DNA of 64,000 bases, taken from NCBI GenBank assembly GCA_021324545.1, contig JAJPIX010000011.1, positions 1-64,000 of the forward strand. Reading direction: 5' to 3'. A program made the translations under genes and the position numbers. The notes beneath the pieces are model-generated. The model saw only the letters and a list, made by a program, of their open reading frames with translations. It ran no database searches and was not told the origin of the DNA. This document shows, one piece after another, positions 35,826 through 44,907 of the stretch. The DNA is from Alphaproteobacteria bacterium (GTDB taxonomy: Bacteria; Pseudomonadota; Alphaproteobacteria; Micropepsales; Micropepsaceae). Position 1 is the stretch's first letter; each line of letters starts with the position of its first letter.

Positions 35826-37245
35826 CGAGCTGTGCAGGCATCGCCCCTAACATGTAGCTGAATGCTGGATAGGCCAGAAGAAATACGGCCAAAGACAGCC
35901 AAAAGTTGATGAGCAAAAGCGCGAGACCAAGGCCAGCTGCGGCGGCATTTGCAGCCAGAAAACGCCACAAGCTGATGCCGTGAAGGCGCGAAAAGCCGCC
36001 GACGAGACGGCCCACTGCGCGCAAATTCACCGGCACCATAACGGCGCCAGCCACAAGTCGTGCCCAACCGGCACCCAGTGCGCCATATCGGGGGATCAAA
36101 ATCAAATTGAGCACGGTCATCACGGCGATACCCAAGGCCAATGTGCGAACAACGTGGCGGGCTTGGTGGAAATTGTTCAGAAGGTCTGCGCAAAATTGCT
36201 GGATGAAGAACAGGCCCATCGAGACGTCGATCACGTACCATAACCAGCCGAGATGGGCATACTTCCGGCCGAAGGCGACAGCGACGAGCTGGGCGCCAAA
36301 AACAAGACCACCCACCGTAATAAAGGAAGAAACGTACAGATTCACATCCACGCTTTGTTGCAGGAGCTTGTGGAAGCGTTCTGAATCATTCTGCTCGTCA
36401 TGCCAAGCCATGCGCGGGCTTGTCGCCCAGATGATTGGTTTGGGGATGTAGAGTGCTGCTGTCATGATCACGAAAACGACTCGAAAATCCGCGAGCTGCT
36501 CCGATGTACCGAAATGTTCTATGAAAACGGCAGTCAACCGGTAGTAGAAGACAAACAGCGCGCCATTGAGGGCGAATGGCCATAAATTCCGGAATTCCGT
36601 GAGGCTCAGAGGAGCAAATACGCTTGTCCGGAACTGCCGCCATGTCAGACCCGTAACGTTGAAAACGGTGGTCGTTGCCCAGGCTGCTGCAAGCGCAAGC
36701 GCTACGACCGCGATTGCGTATTGCTGCAACGGCGTCGTGAGGTGGAAGATCGCCAGCGTCGTCACGGTCATGGCGAAATAGGATATTTCGTAAACGCTCC
36801 TGCGAATTGCCCAGGCATAACCGCGCTCACCGGCACGAAACGCGACGTCGGTGCTCAACATCACCGATTGGGAGATGGCATAAAGCAAGACAAGCCACAT
36901 CTCCCATTCGATCCGGCCCTCGGAAAAATAAAAGTAGACCGCAAGGATCGCTGCGGTCAGTGGAATGCTGTAGACCCTCAAGCCGATCGCACGCGCCCAG
37001 TGCGGACCAATCATTTGCCGCTCGCGCGAGGAGAGCCGCGTGTAAAAACCCGTCGCACCCATGTCGAGGATCGGCAGAAATAGCGTGGCTAGCGCCACGA
37101 GATATGAAAAGCGGCCGAAGTCGCTTTTCGACATGTAACGGGCAAGGACGGCACTGATTACGACGCCGAACAGCGCCATGGATGCCTGGCCAGCGGTATA
37201 GCTGAGGACGTTTTTCCAGATTTTCCCGCGGGGTTTTGCCATCAT
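35776..37245 (-). CDS. Oligosaccharide flippase (Wzx/MATE-like)
   Basis: A 489-residue protein with about 12-14 transmembrane segments of the polysaccharide transporter (PST/Wzx) family. NVLSYTAGQASMALFGVVISAVLARYMSKSDFGRFSYLVAL is the standard first two helices; a later LIPRYGALGAGWARLVAG block matches the second bundle. It should move the undecaprenyl-linked repeat unit across the inner membrane. ATG codons at 37245 and 37242 follow GGAAACG at a fair distance; an ATG at 37269 lacks an RBS. It is divergent from the Wzz-like gene. Confidence 0.85.
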   Translation of the reverse strand: MMAKPRGKIWKNVLSYTAGQASMALFGVVISAVLARYMSKSDFGRFSYLVALATLFLPILDMGATGFYTRLSSRERQMIGPHWARAIGLRVYSIPLTAAILAVYFYFSEGRIEWEMWLVLLYAISQSVMLSTDVAFRAGERGYAWAIRRSVYEISYFAMTVTTLAIFHLTTPLQQYAIAVVALALAAAWATTTVFNVTGLTWRQFRTSVFAPLSLTEFRNLWPFALNGALFVFYYRLTAVFIEHFGTSEQLADFRVVFVIMTAALYIPKPIIWATSPRMAWHDEQNDSERFHKLLQQSVDVNLYVSSFITVGGLVFGAQLVAVAFGRKYAHLGWLWYVIDVSMGLFFIQQFCADLLNNFHQARHVVRTLALGIAVMTVLNLILIPRYGALGAGWARLVAGAVMVPVNLRAVGRLVGGFSRLHGISLWRFLAANAAAAGLGLALLLINFWLSLAVFLLAYPAFSYMLGAMPAQLVKLLARMMAVFASRTP

Positions 37246-37566
37246 CCGTTTCCAAAAAGCGGGTGCCATTCGATGCGCGGTGCACTTTGCGGAAATTCAG
37301 GTCTGCTAGTTAACGGGCACCGGTTCACGCCGCTCGGCCCGTAACGCGCGCGAACATCAAGCGATGCAATGAATAGCGCGGCCATGACAAAACCGTAAGC
37401 TTGAGCAGTTCCACAGGCCGGCGGCGCAATCGCCAAATTGGGCTGGCATAGACAGGAAGCCGAAGTTATATAGGCGCAGCCGCCAAGAAACAACAAAGGC
37501 CGGGCCTTTCGGACGCAGCGCGAACGTGCTGAGCGGAACCGACAGGTCATCGCGAGGATGGTTGAT
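37246..37566. other. Divergent intergenic region between flippase and Wzz-like genes
   Basis: About 320 bases. Short frames on the minus strand are Cys/Ser/Arg-rich and unlikely to be genes. It must contain promoters for both flanking genes; I see no strong hairpin and no JUMPstart-like element. Confidence 0.4.
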
Positions 37567-38655
37567 ATGGGACAAAACAATCCGCAGACCGGAATTGCCT
37601 ACGGAGGAACGGGCTATGAGGACGACCGGCGGGACAGCTTGTCTTTGCGCGATTTCGCACGCGCGATAAGCCAGCGCTCCCGGATCGTGTGGGGTCTGAT
37701 CATCTTCGCGATCACGATTGGCGCCGCTTACATGTATATCGCCAAACCGCAGTACACAGTGACGATGATTGTCGGGCCATCGCCGGCCAGCGCGAATGCA
37801 AACGGCAAAGCCGCCTCTGCCCTGAGCTCGCTTTCGGGCGCGACAAGCGCCCTTTCGGGTCTGCTCGGCACGTCCACTACGCCAACGCAGCTGGCGCCCA
37901 TGGACGAGTTCATGCAGCTGATCATTTCACCGCGCGTGGCCCAGGATATGATCAACAAGGATCCTTCAATCCTTCCGACCATCTTTTACAAGGAATGGGA
38001 TGCGGCGAAGAAAGAGTGGCATCCACCGCCTGGTCCGATCTCCATGATCGGCCAAATAGTCTACAAGATTTTTGGCTTGCCGAGCTATGCGCCGCCGACC
38101 GCACAAAGGCTGGCGACATATCTTTCGACGGCCCTGACGATAACCGAAGTCGGTTCGACCGCGATGCAGCAGATCAGCTTCACTTTCGTGGACCCGAAGT
38201 TCACCGTAAAATTCATGTCGGATTTGCGGGCCTCAGCCGACGCTATCGTCCGCAAAGAAGCCCAAGACCTGGCCGACAAGCAGATTGATTATCTTCAGCA
38301 GAAGTTGGCGACAACGCAGCAGCTCGACCAGCGCCAGATGCTTTTGGGCCTCCTGCAGAACCAGGTGATGACTCGAATGTCGATCAATTCTTCGCTACCC
38401 TATGCCGCGATCATGGTACAGGCGCCGGTTGCGACTGATTTGCCGACGGCCCCAAATCCGTTCACGGTGATTACGATCGCTCTCGTCGTCGGCTTTCTCA
38501 CCGGCGTGTTTCTGGCATTGCTTGCAGCCCTTATCTGGCCACAGGGTCTGCCGCGGAAAACAACTTACACGAGCGGCCGTTTCGCGCCGACTTTTCGCAG
38601 GGCACTAGAGTACTTCCTGACGCTGCCGGATAACATGCAGTCGAAAGAGGTCTGA
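37567..38655 (+). CDS. Wzz-type chain-length determinant / polysaccharide co-polymerase
   Basis: A 362-residue inner-membrane protein with the Wzz layout: cytoplasmic N-terminus, first transmembrane helix (IVWGLIIFAITIGAAYMYIA), a periplasmic domain with IVGPSPA and a coiled-coil-like middle, and a second helix near residues 300-325 (FTVITIALVVGFLTGVFLALLAALIW). The conserved Pro-rich entry PTAPNPF precedes that helix. There is no fused tyrosine kinase. It should set polymer length with the Wzy-like protein. GAGG nine bases upstream favours the ATG at 37567 over the one at 37558. Confidence 0.83.
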   Translation: MGQNNPQTGIAYGGTGYEDDRRDSLSLRDFARAISQRSRIVWGLIIFAITIGAAYMYIAKPQYTVTMIVGPSPASANANGKAASALSSLSGATSALSGLLGTSTTPTQLAPMDEFMQLIISPRVAQDMINKDPSILPTIFYKEWDAAKKEWHPPPGPISMIGQIVYKIFGLPSYAPPTAQRLATYLSTALTITEVGSTAMQQISFTFVDPKFTVKFMSDLRASADAIVRKEAQDLADKQIDYLQQKLATTQQLDQRQMLLGLLQNQVMTRMSINSSLPYAAIMVQAPVATDLPTAPNPFTVITIALVVGFLTGVFLALLAALIWPQGLPRKTTYTSGRFAPTFRRALEYFLTLPDNMQSKEV

Positions 38656-38675
38656 CAAATCGACATAATAAAGAA

Positions 38676-39836
38676 CTAGCTGTTGATTGCGGCTTGCAGC
38701 CCAGCCTTTCCGGCCAGCGTTTCGGCAGAAGCGAAACCCGAAAAGGCTGAAATCCGATTCCGGAGGACTCTCCGATAGGCGGCCGACCACGCCCGTATGA
38801 CGGCGGCCTGACTGAAATGCTTTTCGATAGTTTCTGCGGCGCCTGAGCCCAATCGGGCGCGTAGCACTTGGTCGTGCTCCAGGGTTGATAGAGCGGACAG
38901 GTAGTCCACCTCATTTCGGCACACGAACCCGGACTCCAAGGTGCGCACGAGATCGCGGTTGCCAACGGCGCCAGAGACGACGCAAGGTCGTCCAAGCGCC
39001 ATGGCCTCCAACAGAGCAATCGACATGCCCTCCCAACCTGACGCCTGAAGGTAAACATCTGCGCTACGAATGGTGGCCAATGACTTCTGGCGTGGCAACC
39101 AACCCGTGATGGTTATTCGGCCGCATTCCTCCAGAACGGGGCGCAGTGCGCCCTCACCGACCCAGACCCATTCCCAGTCGGACGGCGACTGAGCGGCGAT
39201 TTTTGCAACCAAGGATGGACTTTTCTGCGGATCGATCCGTCCGCATACGACAATCCGAAATCGTCTGCTGCGGGGGACCGCAGGCTCACCTGATGCAGCT
39301 GCTTCCAGCTCGGGCACATTCATGCCGTTGTTGACCAAACTCTTGCGACACGGGAGCCACCGCAATGCAGACATCTCGCTCTTGGAGGAGGCGGTGATCA
39401 TCTCGCAAAACAGCGCGAGCCCCCATTCCATGGCAAAAAAAACAGCCCGCTTGGTCGCGGCAACGTTATCCTGCAGGTAAGCAAGACCGTGTGGCGAATA
39501 GATGACCGGCAAACCATGCCGCTTCGCGGCAATGCGACCGAGCGCGCCCGCCTTGGAATTGTGCGCGTGCAGGATATCAGGGCGCAACTCCCGCAAAACG
39601 GCAGACAAATGAAAATAGGCCTTGGTGTCTTGCGCGATATCGATCTCGCGCAGCGCATGCCAAGGGAAAAGCCTGACGTTAGGCGGAAACCACGCGCGCG
39701 CCTCGGCCTCATCGTCACGCGCGTTGGAAAAGACCAGCGAGACCTGATGGCCGCTGCGCAGCTGCGCATCTACCAGCTGTCCGATAATGAAAATCGGACC
39801 GCCCTTCAGGCTGGAAGTGACATGACAGATGTGCAT
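38676..39836 (-). CDS. GT4-family glycosyltransferase
   Basis: A 386-residue GT-B glycosyltransferase. The N-terminal ICHVTSSLKGGPIFIIGQLV and DILHAHNSKAGALGRIAA form the acceptor half; VVCGRIDPQKSPSLVAKIAA and SGWEGMSIALLEAMALGRP (with the donor-binding Glu pair) form the nucleotide-sugar half. It adds one residue of the repeat unit. It converges with the Wzz-like gene with only 20 bases between stops, and its promoter must lie in the region from 39837. Confidence 0.9.
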   Translation of the reverse strand: MHICHVTSSLKGGPIFIIGQLVDAQLRSGHQVSLVFSNARDDEAEARAWFPPNVRLFPWHALREIDIAQDTKAYFHLSAVLRELRPDILHAHNSKAGALGRIAAKRHGLPVIYSPHGLAYLQDNVAATKRAVFFAMEWGLALFCEMITASSKSEMSALRWLPCRKSLVNNGMNVPELEAAASGEPAVPRSRRFRIVVCGRIDPQKSPSLVAKIAAQSPSDWEWVWVGEGALRPVLEECGRITITGWLPRQKSLATIRSADVYLQASGWEGMSIALLEAMALGRPCVVSGAVGNRDLVRTLESGFVCRNEVDYLSALSTLEHDQVLRARLGSGAAETIEKHFSQAAVIRAWSAAYRRVLRNRISAFSGFASAETLAGKAGLQAAINS

Positions 39837-40222
39837 CGTGCTTTTTTTGTGTTGGTTTATTGTTCATCTGCGCGCCGCTGTGATGCGATAACCGTCCTGT
39901 TTTGCGCGCGCAATGCCCAACGAGAACATACGGGAGGAGGAGAGAATCGGTCAATTGGACACGATGGGCCACCGCTGAGGAATCCATTCTGCTGCCCGTT
40001 TTTGGCGCGGAGATTCATAACGGCCGACCGATTAACGCTGATAAGCCACTTGATTTCGGGACCCTACGGAATTTTAATGCCGCCCGAGTAGAGCGAGCGG
40101 GGACCGGCTAGATAGGCACGCAAATTCCTGGAGCGTTTTCCTTGCTCTGCGCAGGGGACCAAATTAGCGCTGCGTGCATCTGGCCGACTCACTCACCAGT
40201 CTTACGATTTGGCGAGCGGTTT
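39837..40222. other. Intergenic region, no convincing gene
   Basis: About 385 bases between a minus-strand glycosyltransferase and the plus-strand initiating transferase. A GGAGGAGGAGAG run near 39932 looks like a ribosome binding site but is followed only by a frame of a few codons. AT-richer patches (39845-39865, 40060-40075) may hold divergent promoters; none is clear enough to mark. Confidence 0.4.
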
Positions 40223-41032
40223 ATGGGGATGACAGGGCAGCCAAGCAATCTCGCCTATTTGCCGACCGGCTCTGACGGCAGCCCGCTGGCTGAACAGGCT
40301 ATCTCGGCAACTGATGACGGGAGCTCTTCTTCGCCGGATGTCGATTGCGGCTTGGGGAGCGTACCCGATGCGGTGATCCGGCTTGGTGAACCCCAGGCAG
40401 CACCCGGGTGGGCCGCCCGCGGGTCGCGCCTGTTCAAACGGGCTTTCGACATTTTCGCGTCGTTTGCGCTTCTGGTCATGCTTCTTCCGCTCTTTGCGTT
40501 CATTGCGCTGCGGATTTTGCTGCATGACGGTCGCCCGGTCTTTTTTGGTTCGGCCCGAATCGGCCGTGACGGTCGCATGTTCAAGGCATGGAAATTCCGG
40601 TCCATGGTCAAGGACGCGGAGACGGTCCTCAACAAAGCTCTCGAAAACGACGAAGCGCTGCGCAAGGAATGGTATTCCTGCTTCAAGCTTGTGAATGACC
40701 CGCGCATCACGCCTTTTGGCGCGATGCTCAGGCGGACAAGCCTTGATGAGCTTCCGCAGCTTTGGAATGTTTTGCGCGGCGACATGAGCCTTGTCGGCCC
40801 CCGGCCTTTGCTGCTGGACGAGCCTGAATGTTACGGCCCGAGCTTTGAGACATACAAGACCGTTCGGCCGGGCATTACCGGAGTTTGGCAGATAACCGGC
40901 AGGAGCGACCTGCCTTATGCAAAGAGGGCGGTTTATAACGATTGGTACATCGGGAATCGTTCAACGTCCCTGGATCTTGCCATACTTTGGCGTACCGCCT
41001 TGGTCGTTCTGCGCAAGGTCGGCGCACGTTGA
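40223..41032 (+). CDS. Initiating undecaprenyl-phosphate sugar-1-phosphate transferase (ExoY-like)
   Basis: A 269-residue monotopic phosphoglycosyltransferase. After about 70 hydrophilic residues comes a single hydrophobic re-entrant helix (IFASFALLVMLLPLFAFIAL), then FGSARIGRDGRMFKAWKFRSM, LRRTSLDELPQLWNV and GDMSLVGPRP, the catalytic D-E dyad and C-terminal motif of the bacterial sugar transferase family. It starts repeat-unit synthesis by loading the first sugar phosphate on undecaprenyl phosphate. It lacks the multi-helix N-terminal domain of WbaP, so it is of the short ExoY type. ATGs at 40223 and 40229 are both possible. Confidence 0.9.
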   Translation: MGMTGQPSNLAYLPTGSDGSPLAEQAISATDDGSSSSPDVDCGLGSVPDAVIRLGEPQAAPGWAARGSRLFKRAFDIFASFALLVMLLPLFAFIALRILLHDGRPVFFGSARIGRDGRMFKAWKFRSMVKDAETVLNKALENDEALRKEWYSCFKLVNDPRITPFGAMLRRTSLDELPQLWNVLRGDMSLVGPRPLLLDEPECYGPSFETYKTVRPGITGVWQITGRSDLPYAKRAVYNDWYIGNRSTSLDLAILWRTALVVLRKVGAR

Positions 41033-41069
41033 GCGGTTGCCGTTATAAGAACGCAAGAACATCCTTGCC

Positions 41070-42074
41070 ATGAGAAATTCCGTTCTGGTCACCGGGGGGG
41101 CCGGCTATATTGGCTGCCACACCTGCAAGGCGTTGTCACGGCGCGGCTACCTGCCCGTCACATATGACAATCTTTCCCGTGGCCACAAAACAGCGGTGAA
41201 ATGGGGCCCGCTGGAACTGGGGGACGTTGCCGACCGCGCGCGCCTGAGCGAGGTTCTGGAAAAATACAAACCAATCGCCGTCATTCATTTCGCCGCCTTT
41301 GCATATGTGGGTGAATCCGTCGGCGAACCCCTGCTCTATTTCGAAAACAACGTAGCGCAGTCAATCGCAATGCTGGATGTTCTAAGACGTCACGGCGTCA
41401 ACCGGTTCGTTTTTTCCAGCACATGCGCGGTCTACGGGGTCCCGCCAAGACTTCCGATTACCGAAGATACCGAACTTGCACCAATTAACCCGTATGGTGC
41501 CAGCAAGCTTATGGTCGAGCGCATCCTGCGGGATTGCTCTGCCGCCTTTGGCCTGGAGTCGGTCAGCCTGAGGTACTTCAATGCTGCCGGCGCAGACGGC
41601 GAAGGCGAAATCGGTGAAGAGCATGCGCCGGAGACGCATTTGATACCCCTTGCCATGCAGGCGGCGGTTAACCCCAACGCTCCATTGCAGGTTTTCGGCA
41701 CCGACTATGATACCCGGGACGGCTCTGCCGTCCGGGATTACGTTCATGTCGAGGATCTGGCGGCTGCCCATATTGGCGCTCTTGACTATCTGCTCAACGG
41801 CGGCAAGACCACAGCGTTGAATGTGGGTACCGGAAAGGGGGCCTCGGTTCTCGAGGTCATCAGAGCGGTTGAGAAGGCCAGCGGACGAAAGGTCCGATGG
41901 AATGCGGCACCGCCGCGGCCGGGCGATCCGGCCGAGCTCGTCGCCAATCCGTCACGGCTCAAGGCGGTCTTGGGTCTGGACCCGGGCAAATTCGCCCCAT
42001 TGGATCAAATTATCGCTGATGCGTGGCGATGGCATCTCAGCCATCACAATCGCGGTGGCGCCCACGGGCACTAA
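41070..42074 (+). CDS. galE: UDP-glucose 4-epimerase
   Basis: A 334-residue GalE, converting UDP-glucose and UDP-galactose. GGAGYIGCH binds [11 protein letters not shown] and YGASK are catalytic; [10 protein letters not shown] and the late [13 protein letters not shown] block are GalE-specific. It follows the initiating transferase by 37 bases and precedes the UDP-glucuronate decarboxylase by 23, so the three are probably one operon. Confidence 0.94.
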   Translation: MRNSVLVTGGAGYIGCHTCKALSRRGYLPVTYDNLSRGHKTAVKWGPLELGDVADRARLSEVLEKYKPIAVIHFAAFAYVGESVGEPLLYFENNVAQSIAMLDVLRRHGVNRFVFSSTCAVYGVPPRLPITEDTELAPINPYGASKLMVERILRDCSAAFGLESVSLRYFNAAGADGEGEIGEEHAPETHLIPLAMQAAVNPNAPLQVFGTDYDTRDGSAVRDYVHVEDLAAAHIGALDYLLNGGKTTALNVGTGKGASVLEVIRAVEKASGRKVRWNAAPPRPGDPAELVANPSRLKAVLGLDPGKFAPLDQIIADAWRWHLSHHNRGGAHGH

Positions 42075-42097
42075 CAGGAAGAAGGAAGGAAATTCAT

Positions 42098-43054
42098 ATG
42101 GGCCTGGAAAGTTCAAAACGCGTGCTGGTCACGGGCGGTGCGGGGTTCCTTGGCTCGTTCCTGTGCGAACGCCTTCTTGCGGAAGGCTGCGAAGTGCTCT
42201 GCGTCGACAATTTCTTCACGGGTACGCGGCATAACATCGCGCACATGCTCGACAATCACCGTTTTGAGCTGTTGCGCCACGATGTGTGCTTTCCGCTCTA
42301 CGTAGAGGTCGACGAGATTTACAATCTCGCTTGCCCCGCGTCGCCTGTACATTACCAGTTCGACCCCGTTCAGACGACGAAAACGAGCGTGATTGGCGCC
42401 ATAAATATGCTAGGTCTCGCGAAGCGCCTGAAGGTCCGCATCTTGCAAGCGTCGACGAGCGAGGTCTATGGCGACCCATCGGTACACCCGCAGACCGAGG
42501 AATATTGGGGCAACGTCAATCCGGTTGGCGTCCGCTCCTGTTACGATGAAGGCAAACGCTGCGCCGAAACACTGTTTTTCGACTATCGGCGCCAGCACAA
42601 CATGCCGATCAAGGTCGCCCGCATATTCAACACTTACGGACCGCGCATGCATCCCAACGATGGCCGCGTGGTCTCAAATTTTGTCACTCAGGCGCTAAAG
42701 GGCGAAGATATCACAATCTATGGCGACGGCCAACAAACCCGTTCCTTTTGCTATGTGACCGACCTGATCGACGGTCTCTACCGGCTCATGCAGTCATCGT
42801 CCGATTTCACCGGACCTTGCAATCTCGGCAACCCGAATGAGTTCACCATCGAAGAACTCGCCAGGACCGTCATTGAACTGACAGGATCGAAGTCGAAGCT
42901 CGTTCGCAAGCCGCTGCCGTCCGATGATCCTCGGCAGCGTCAACCGGAAATCTCAAAGGCCAAGGAAAAGCTGGGCTGGATGCCAAAGATCCCGCTGCGA
43001 GAAGGATTGAAAGAGACCGTCAAATACTTTGAGGACCGCCTGCGGACGGCTTGA
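42098..43054 (+). CDS. UDP-glucuronate decarboxylase (UDP-xylose synthase)
   Basis: A 318-residue extended SDR enzyme. [12 protein letters not shown] binds [14 protein letters not shown] and the altered SCYDEGKR catalytic block (Y-x-x-x-K) with the preceding GVRSCY are diagnostic of UDP-glucuronate decarboxylases, and [22 protein letters not shown] follow. It makes UDP-xylose from UDP-glucuronate. A strong AGGAAGAAGGAAGGA leader precedes the ATG at 42098. The UDP-glucose dehydrogenase needed to supply UDP-glucuronate is not in the window. Confidence 0.93.
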   Translation: MGLESSKRVLVTGGAGFLGSFLCERLLAEGCEVLCVDNFFTGTRHNIAHMLDNHRFELLRHDVCFPLYVEVDEIYNLACPASPVHYQFDPVQTTKTSVIGAINMLGLAKRLKVRILQASTSEVYGDPSVHPQTEEYWGNVNPVGVRSCYDEGKRCAETLFFDYRRQHNMPIKVARIFNTYGPRMHPNDGRVVSNFVTQALKGEDITIYGDGQQTRSFCYVTDLIDGLYRLMQSSSDFTGPCNLGNPNEFTIEELARTVIELTGSKSKLVRKPLPSDDPRQRQPEISKAKEKLGWMPKIPLREGLKETVKYFEDRLRTA

Positions 43055-43134
43055 ATTCCATCGACAATGAAATGCTCCTGCCTCCCGCGGCAAAATTTGG
43101 TAGATAAGCTGTCGGGCTGCGGCGTGGCGATACC

Positions 43135-44877
43135 GTGCAACAAGGATTTCAATACCTGGCAGCTGTTGTCGTTGGCAGCCTTGCCTACTGTGCCGGGCTC
43201 CAAGCATTGGCCCAAACGGATCCCGCGCGCCAGGCGGCGCAACAGCAGCCCTTCAACGACAACACGATACTGATCTCCTGGCTCAGGGGTCTCCGTTTCG
43301 TCGACAAACCCTCCAAGATCGACAAGAACGGGTTTGACCGCGCGGGCGTGATCGTTGATGGGCCGGATATCCTCTACAGCCCGGGTGTCTATCAGCAGTT
43401 GCAGGGGTTTCTCGGCAAGCCGCTCAAACAGGGTGATCTTCAGCGGATCGTCAAGACGGTAAGTGACTGGTATGCTGCGCGCAACCACCCCTACATCGAC
43501 GTTAGCTTCCCCGAGCAGGATGCCGGCAACGGAATCGTGCAGGTGCTGGTCACCGAGTTCCGCGCGGGCCAGATCAAGGTTGAAGGGAATGACTGGTTCG
43601 CCGCAAGCGAGATCAGGTCGGCCATCCGCCTGAAGCCTGGCGAACGCATCAACGCCGAAAGCCTGAACAGCGATCTGACCTACCTCAACGAAAGCGACTT
43701 CCGTGACGTGCGGATCGTGCTGCAAAAGAGCACGACCCCGGGCGAAACCGATCTCGTCGTGCAGACGGGCGACCGCCTGCCTTTGCGCGCGACCGTGGCT
43801 TACGCCAACAATGGAACGCCGGCCAGCGGCCGCGACCGCTGGACTACCGGCATCACCTGGGGAAATGCATTCTGGCTCGACCAGACGCTCACCTATCAGT
43901 TCACGTCCAGCGGCAATTACTGGTTCTATCCCAAGGATATTTTTGTCTCGCCAAACGATGCCAATTTCGTCGGCCAGTCGGCCAGCTACACGATTCCCCT
44001 GCCTTGGCGCGACCGCCTGATCTTCTTTGGCTCATACGACGAAGTGCGCCCGGCTCTGGGCCCTTTTCTCGGCGATCTTGGCGTGAGTTGGCAGCTCAGC
44101 ATGCGCTACGCCATGCCGATCGCAGTCAGAAACTGGCCCTTGCAGGAATTGCAGTTCGGATATGATTTCAAGCGCTCCAACAACAACCTGCAATTCGGCG
44201 GGACCGTCATTTCGAACAGCCTGACCGATATCGACCAGTTCGTGCTGACCTACGGCACCGTGATCAATGACAGCCTTGGCCAGACGAAATTTTCCAATCG
44301 CCTGGTGTTCAGTCCCGGCCAGTTCAGCCCATACAACAACGACGCGGCGTTCCAGCCCTCGGCCACACATAACGGCGTCGCCTTCGCCAAGGCGTTTTAT
44401 GTGTACAACGACATCAGCGCGGTCCGTCTGACAAAACTCCCGCTTGACATGGGATGGGTGTCGCGCCAGGAAGCGCAGTTCTCCACCGCCAATCTGCTCG
44501 CAAGCGAACGCATGGGCGCAGGCGGTGTCGAAACCGTGCGCGGCTATGACGAATATGCGGCCAGCGGTTCGGAAGGTTATCTGATCAGCCAGGAGCTTCG
44601 TTCGCCGGATTTCGCGCCCCTCGGCCTGATCTTTGGAAAGGATACTGCAAAGGATCAGATGCAATTCAGCCTGTTCTGGGATTTCGCCTATGTGCGCGAC
44701 CGCAAATTCGTTCCCGGAACTGGCGGCTCCTATCTCGAAAGTGCCGGCGCGGGCGTTCAATATGCGCTCGACCGCTACATTTCGATCGGCTTCGACTACG
44801 GTTATCAGCTTCGGCTGGCGCCGGGCGCCAAGAAACACGAGGGCCAGTTCGACCTGTCCGTCAGCGTGAGCAATTGA
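43135..44877 (+). CDS. FhaC/ShlB-family outer-membrane transporter (two-partner secretion-like)
   Basis: A 580-residue Omp85-superfamily protein. A signal peptide ends after LQALAQ (about residue 27). POTRA-type domains occupy roughly 60-215 (VLVTEFRAGQIKVEGNDWF, DLTYLNESDFRDVRIVLQ). The rest is a beta-barrel with the ShlB-type strand LRATVAYANNGTPASG, and the conserved lid-loop motif VRGY at 468-471. Such proteins export a partner across the outer membrane; no TpsA-type partner gene is adjacent. The start is a GTG at 43135 with a poor RBS. It ends 30 bases from the convergent manC stop. Confidence 0.83.
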   Translation: MQQGFQYLAAVVVGSLAYCAGLQALAQTDPARQAAQQQPFNDNTILISWLRGLRFVDKPSKIDKNGFDRAGVIVDGPDILYSPGVYQQLQGFLGKPLKQGDLQRIVKTVSDWYAARNHPYIDVSFPEQDAGNGIVQVLVTEFRAGQIKVEGNDWFAASEIRSAIRLKPGERINAESLNSDLTYLNESDFRDVRIVLQKSTTPGETDLVVQTGDRLPLRATVAYANNGTPASGRDRWTTGITWGNAFWLDQTLTYQFTSSGNYWFYPKDIFVSPNDANFVGQSASYTIPLPWRDRLIFFGSYDEVRPALGPFLGDLGVSWQLSMRYAMPIAVRNWPLQELQFGYDFKRSNNNLQFGGTVISNSLTDIDQFVLTYGTVINDSLGQTKFSNRLVFSPGQFSPYNNDAAFQPSATHNGVAFAKAFYVYNDISAVRLTKLPLDMGWVSRQEAQFSTANLLASERMGAGGVETVRGYDEYAASGSEGYLISQELRSPDFAPLGLIFGKDTAKDQMQFSLFWDFAYVRDRKFVPGTGGSYLESAGAGVQYALDRYISIGFDYGYQLRLAPGAKKHEGQFDLSVSVSN

Positions 44878-44907
44878 AGCCGGTTGGGCGGCTGGGTCAG
44901 AATTTTA

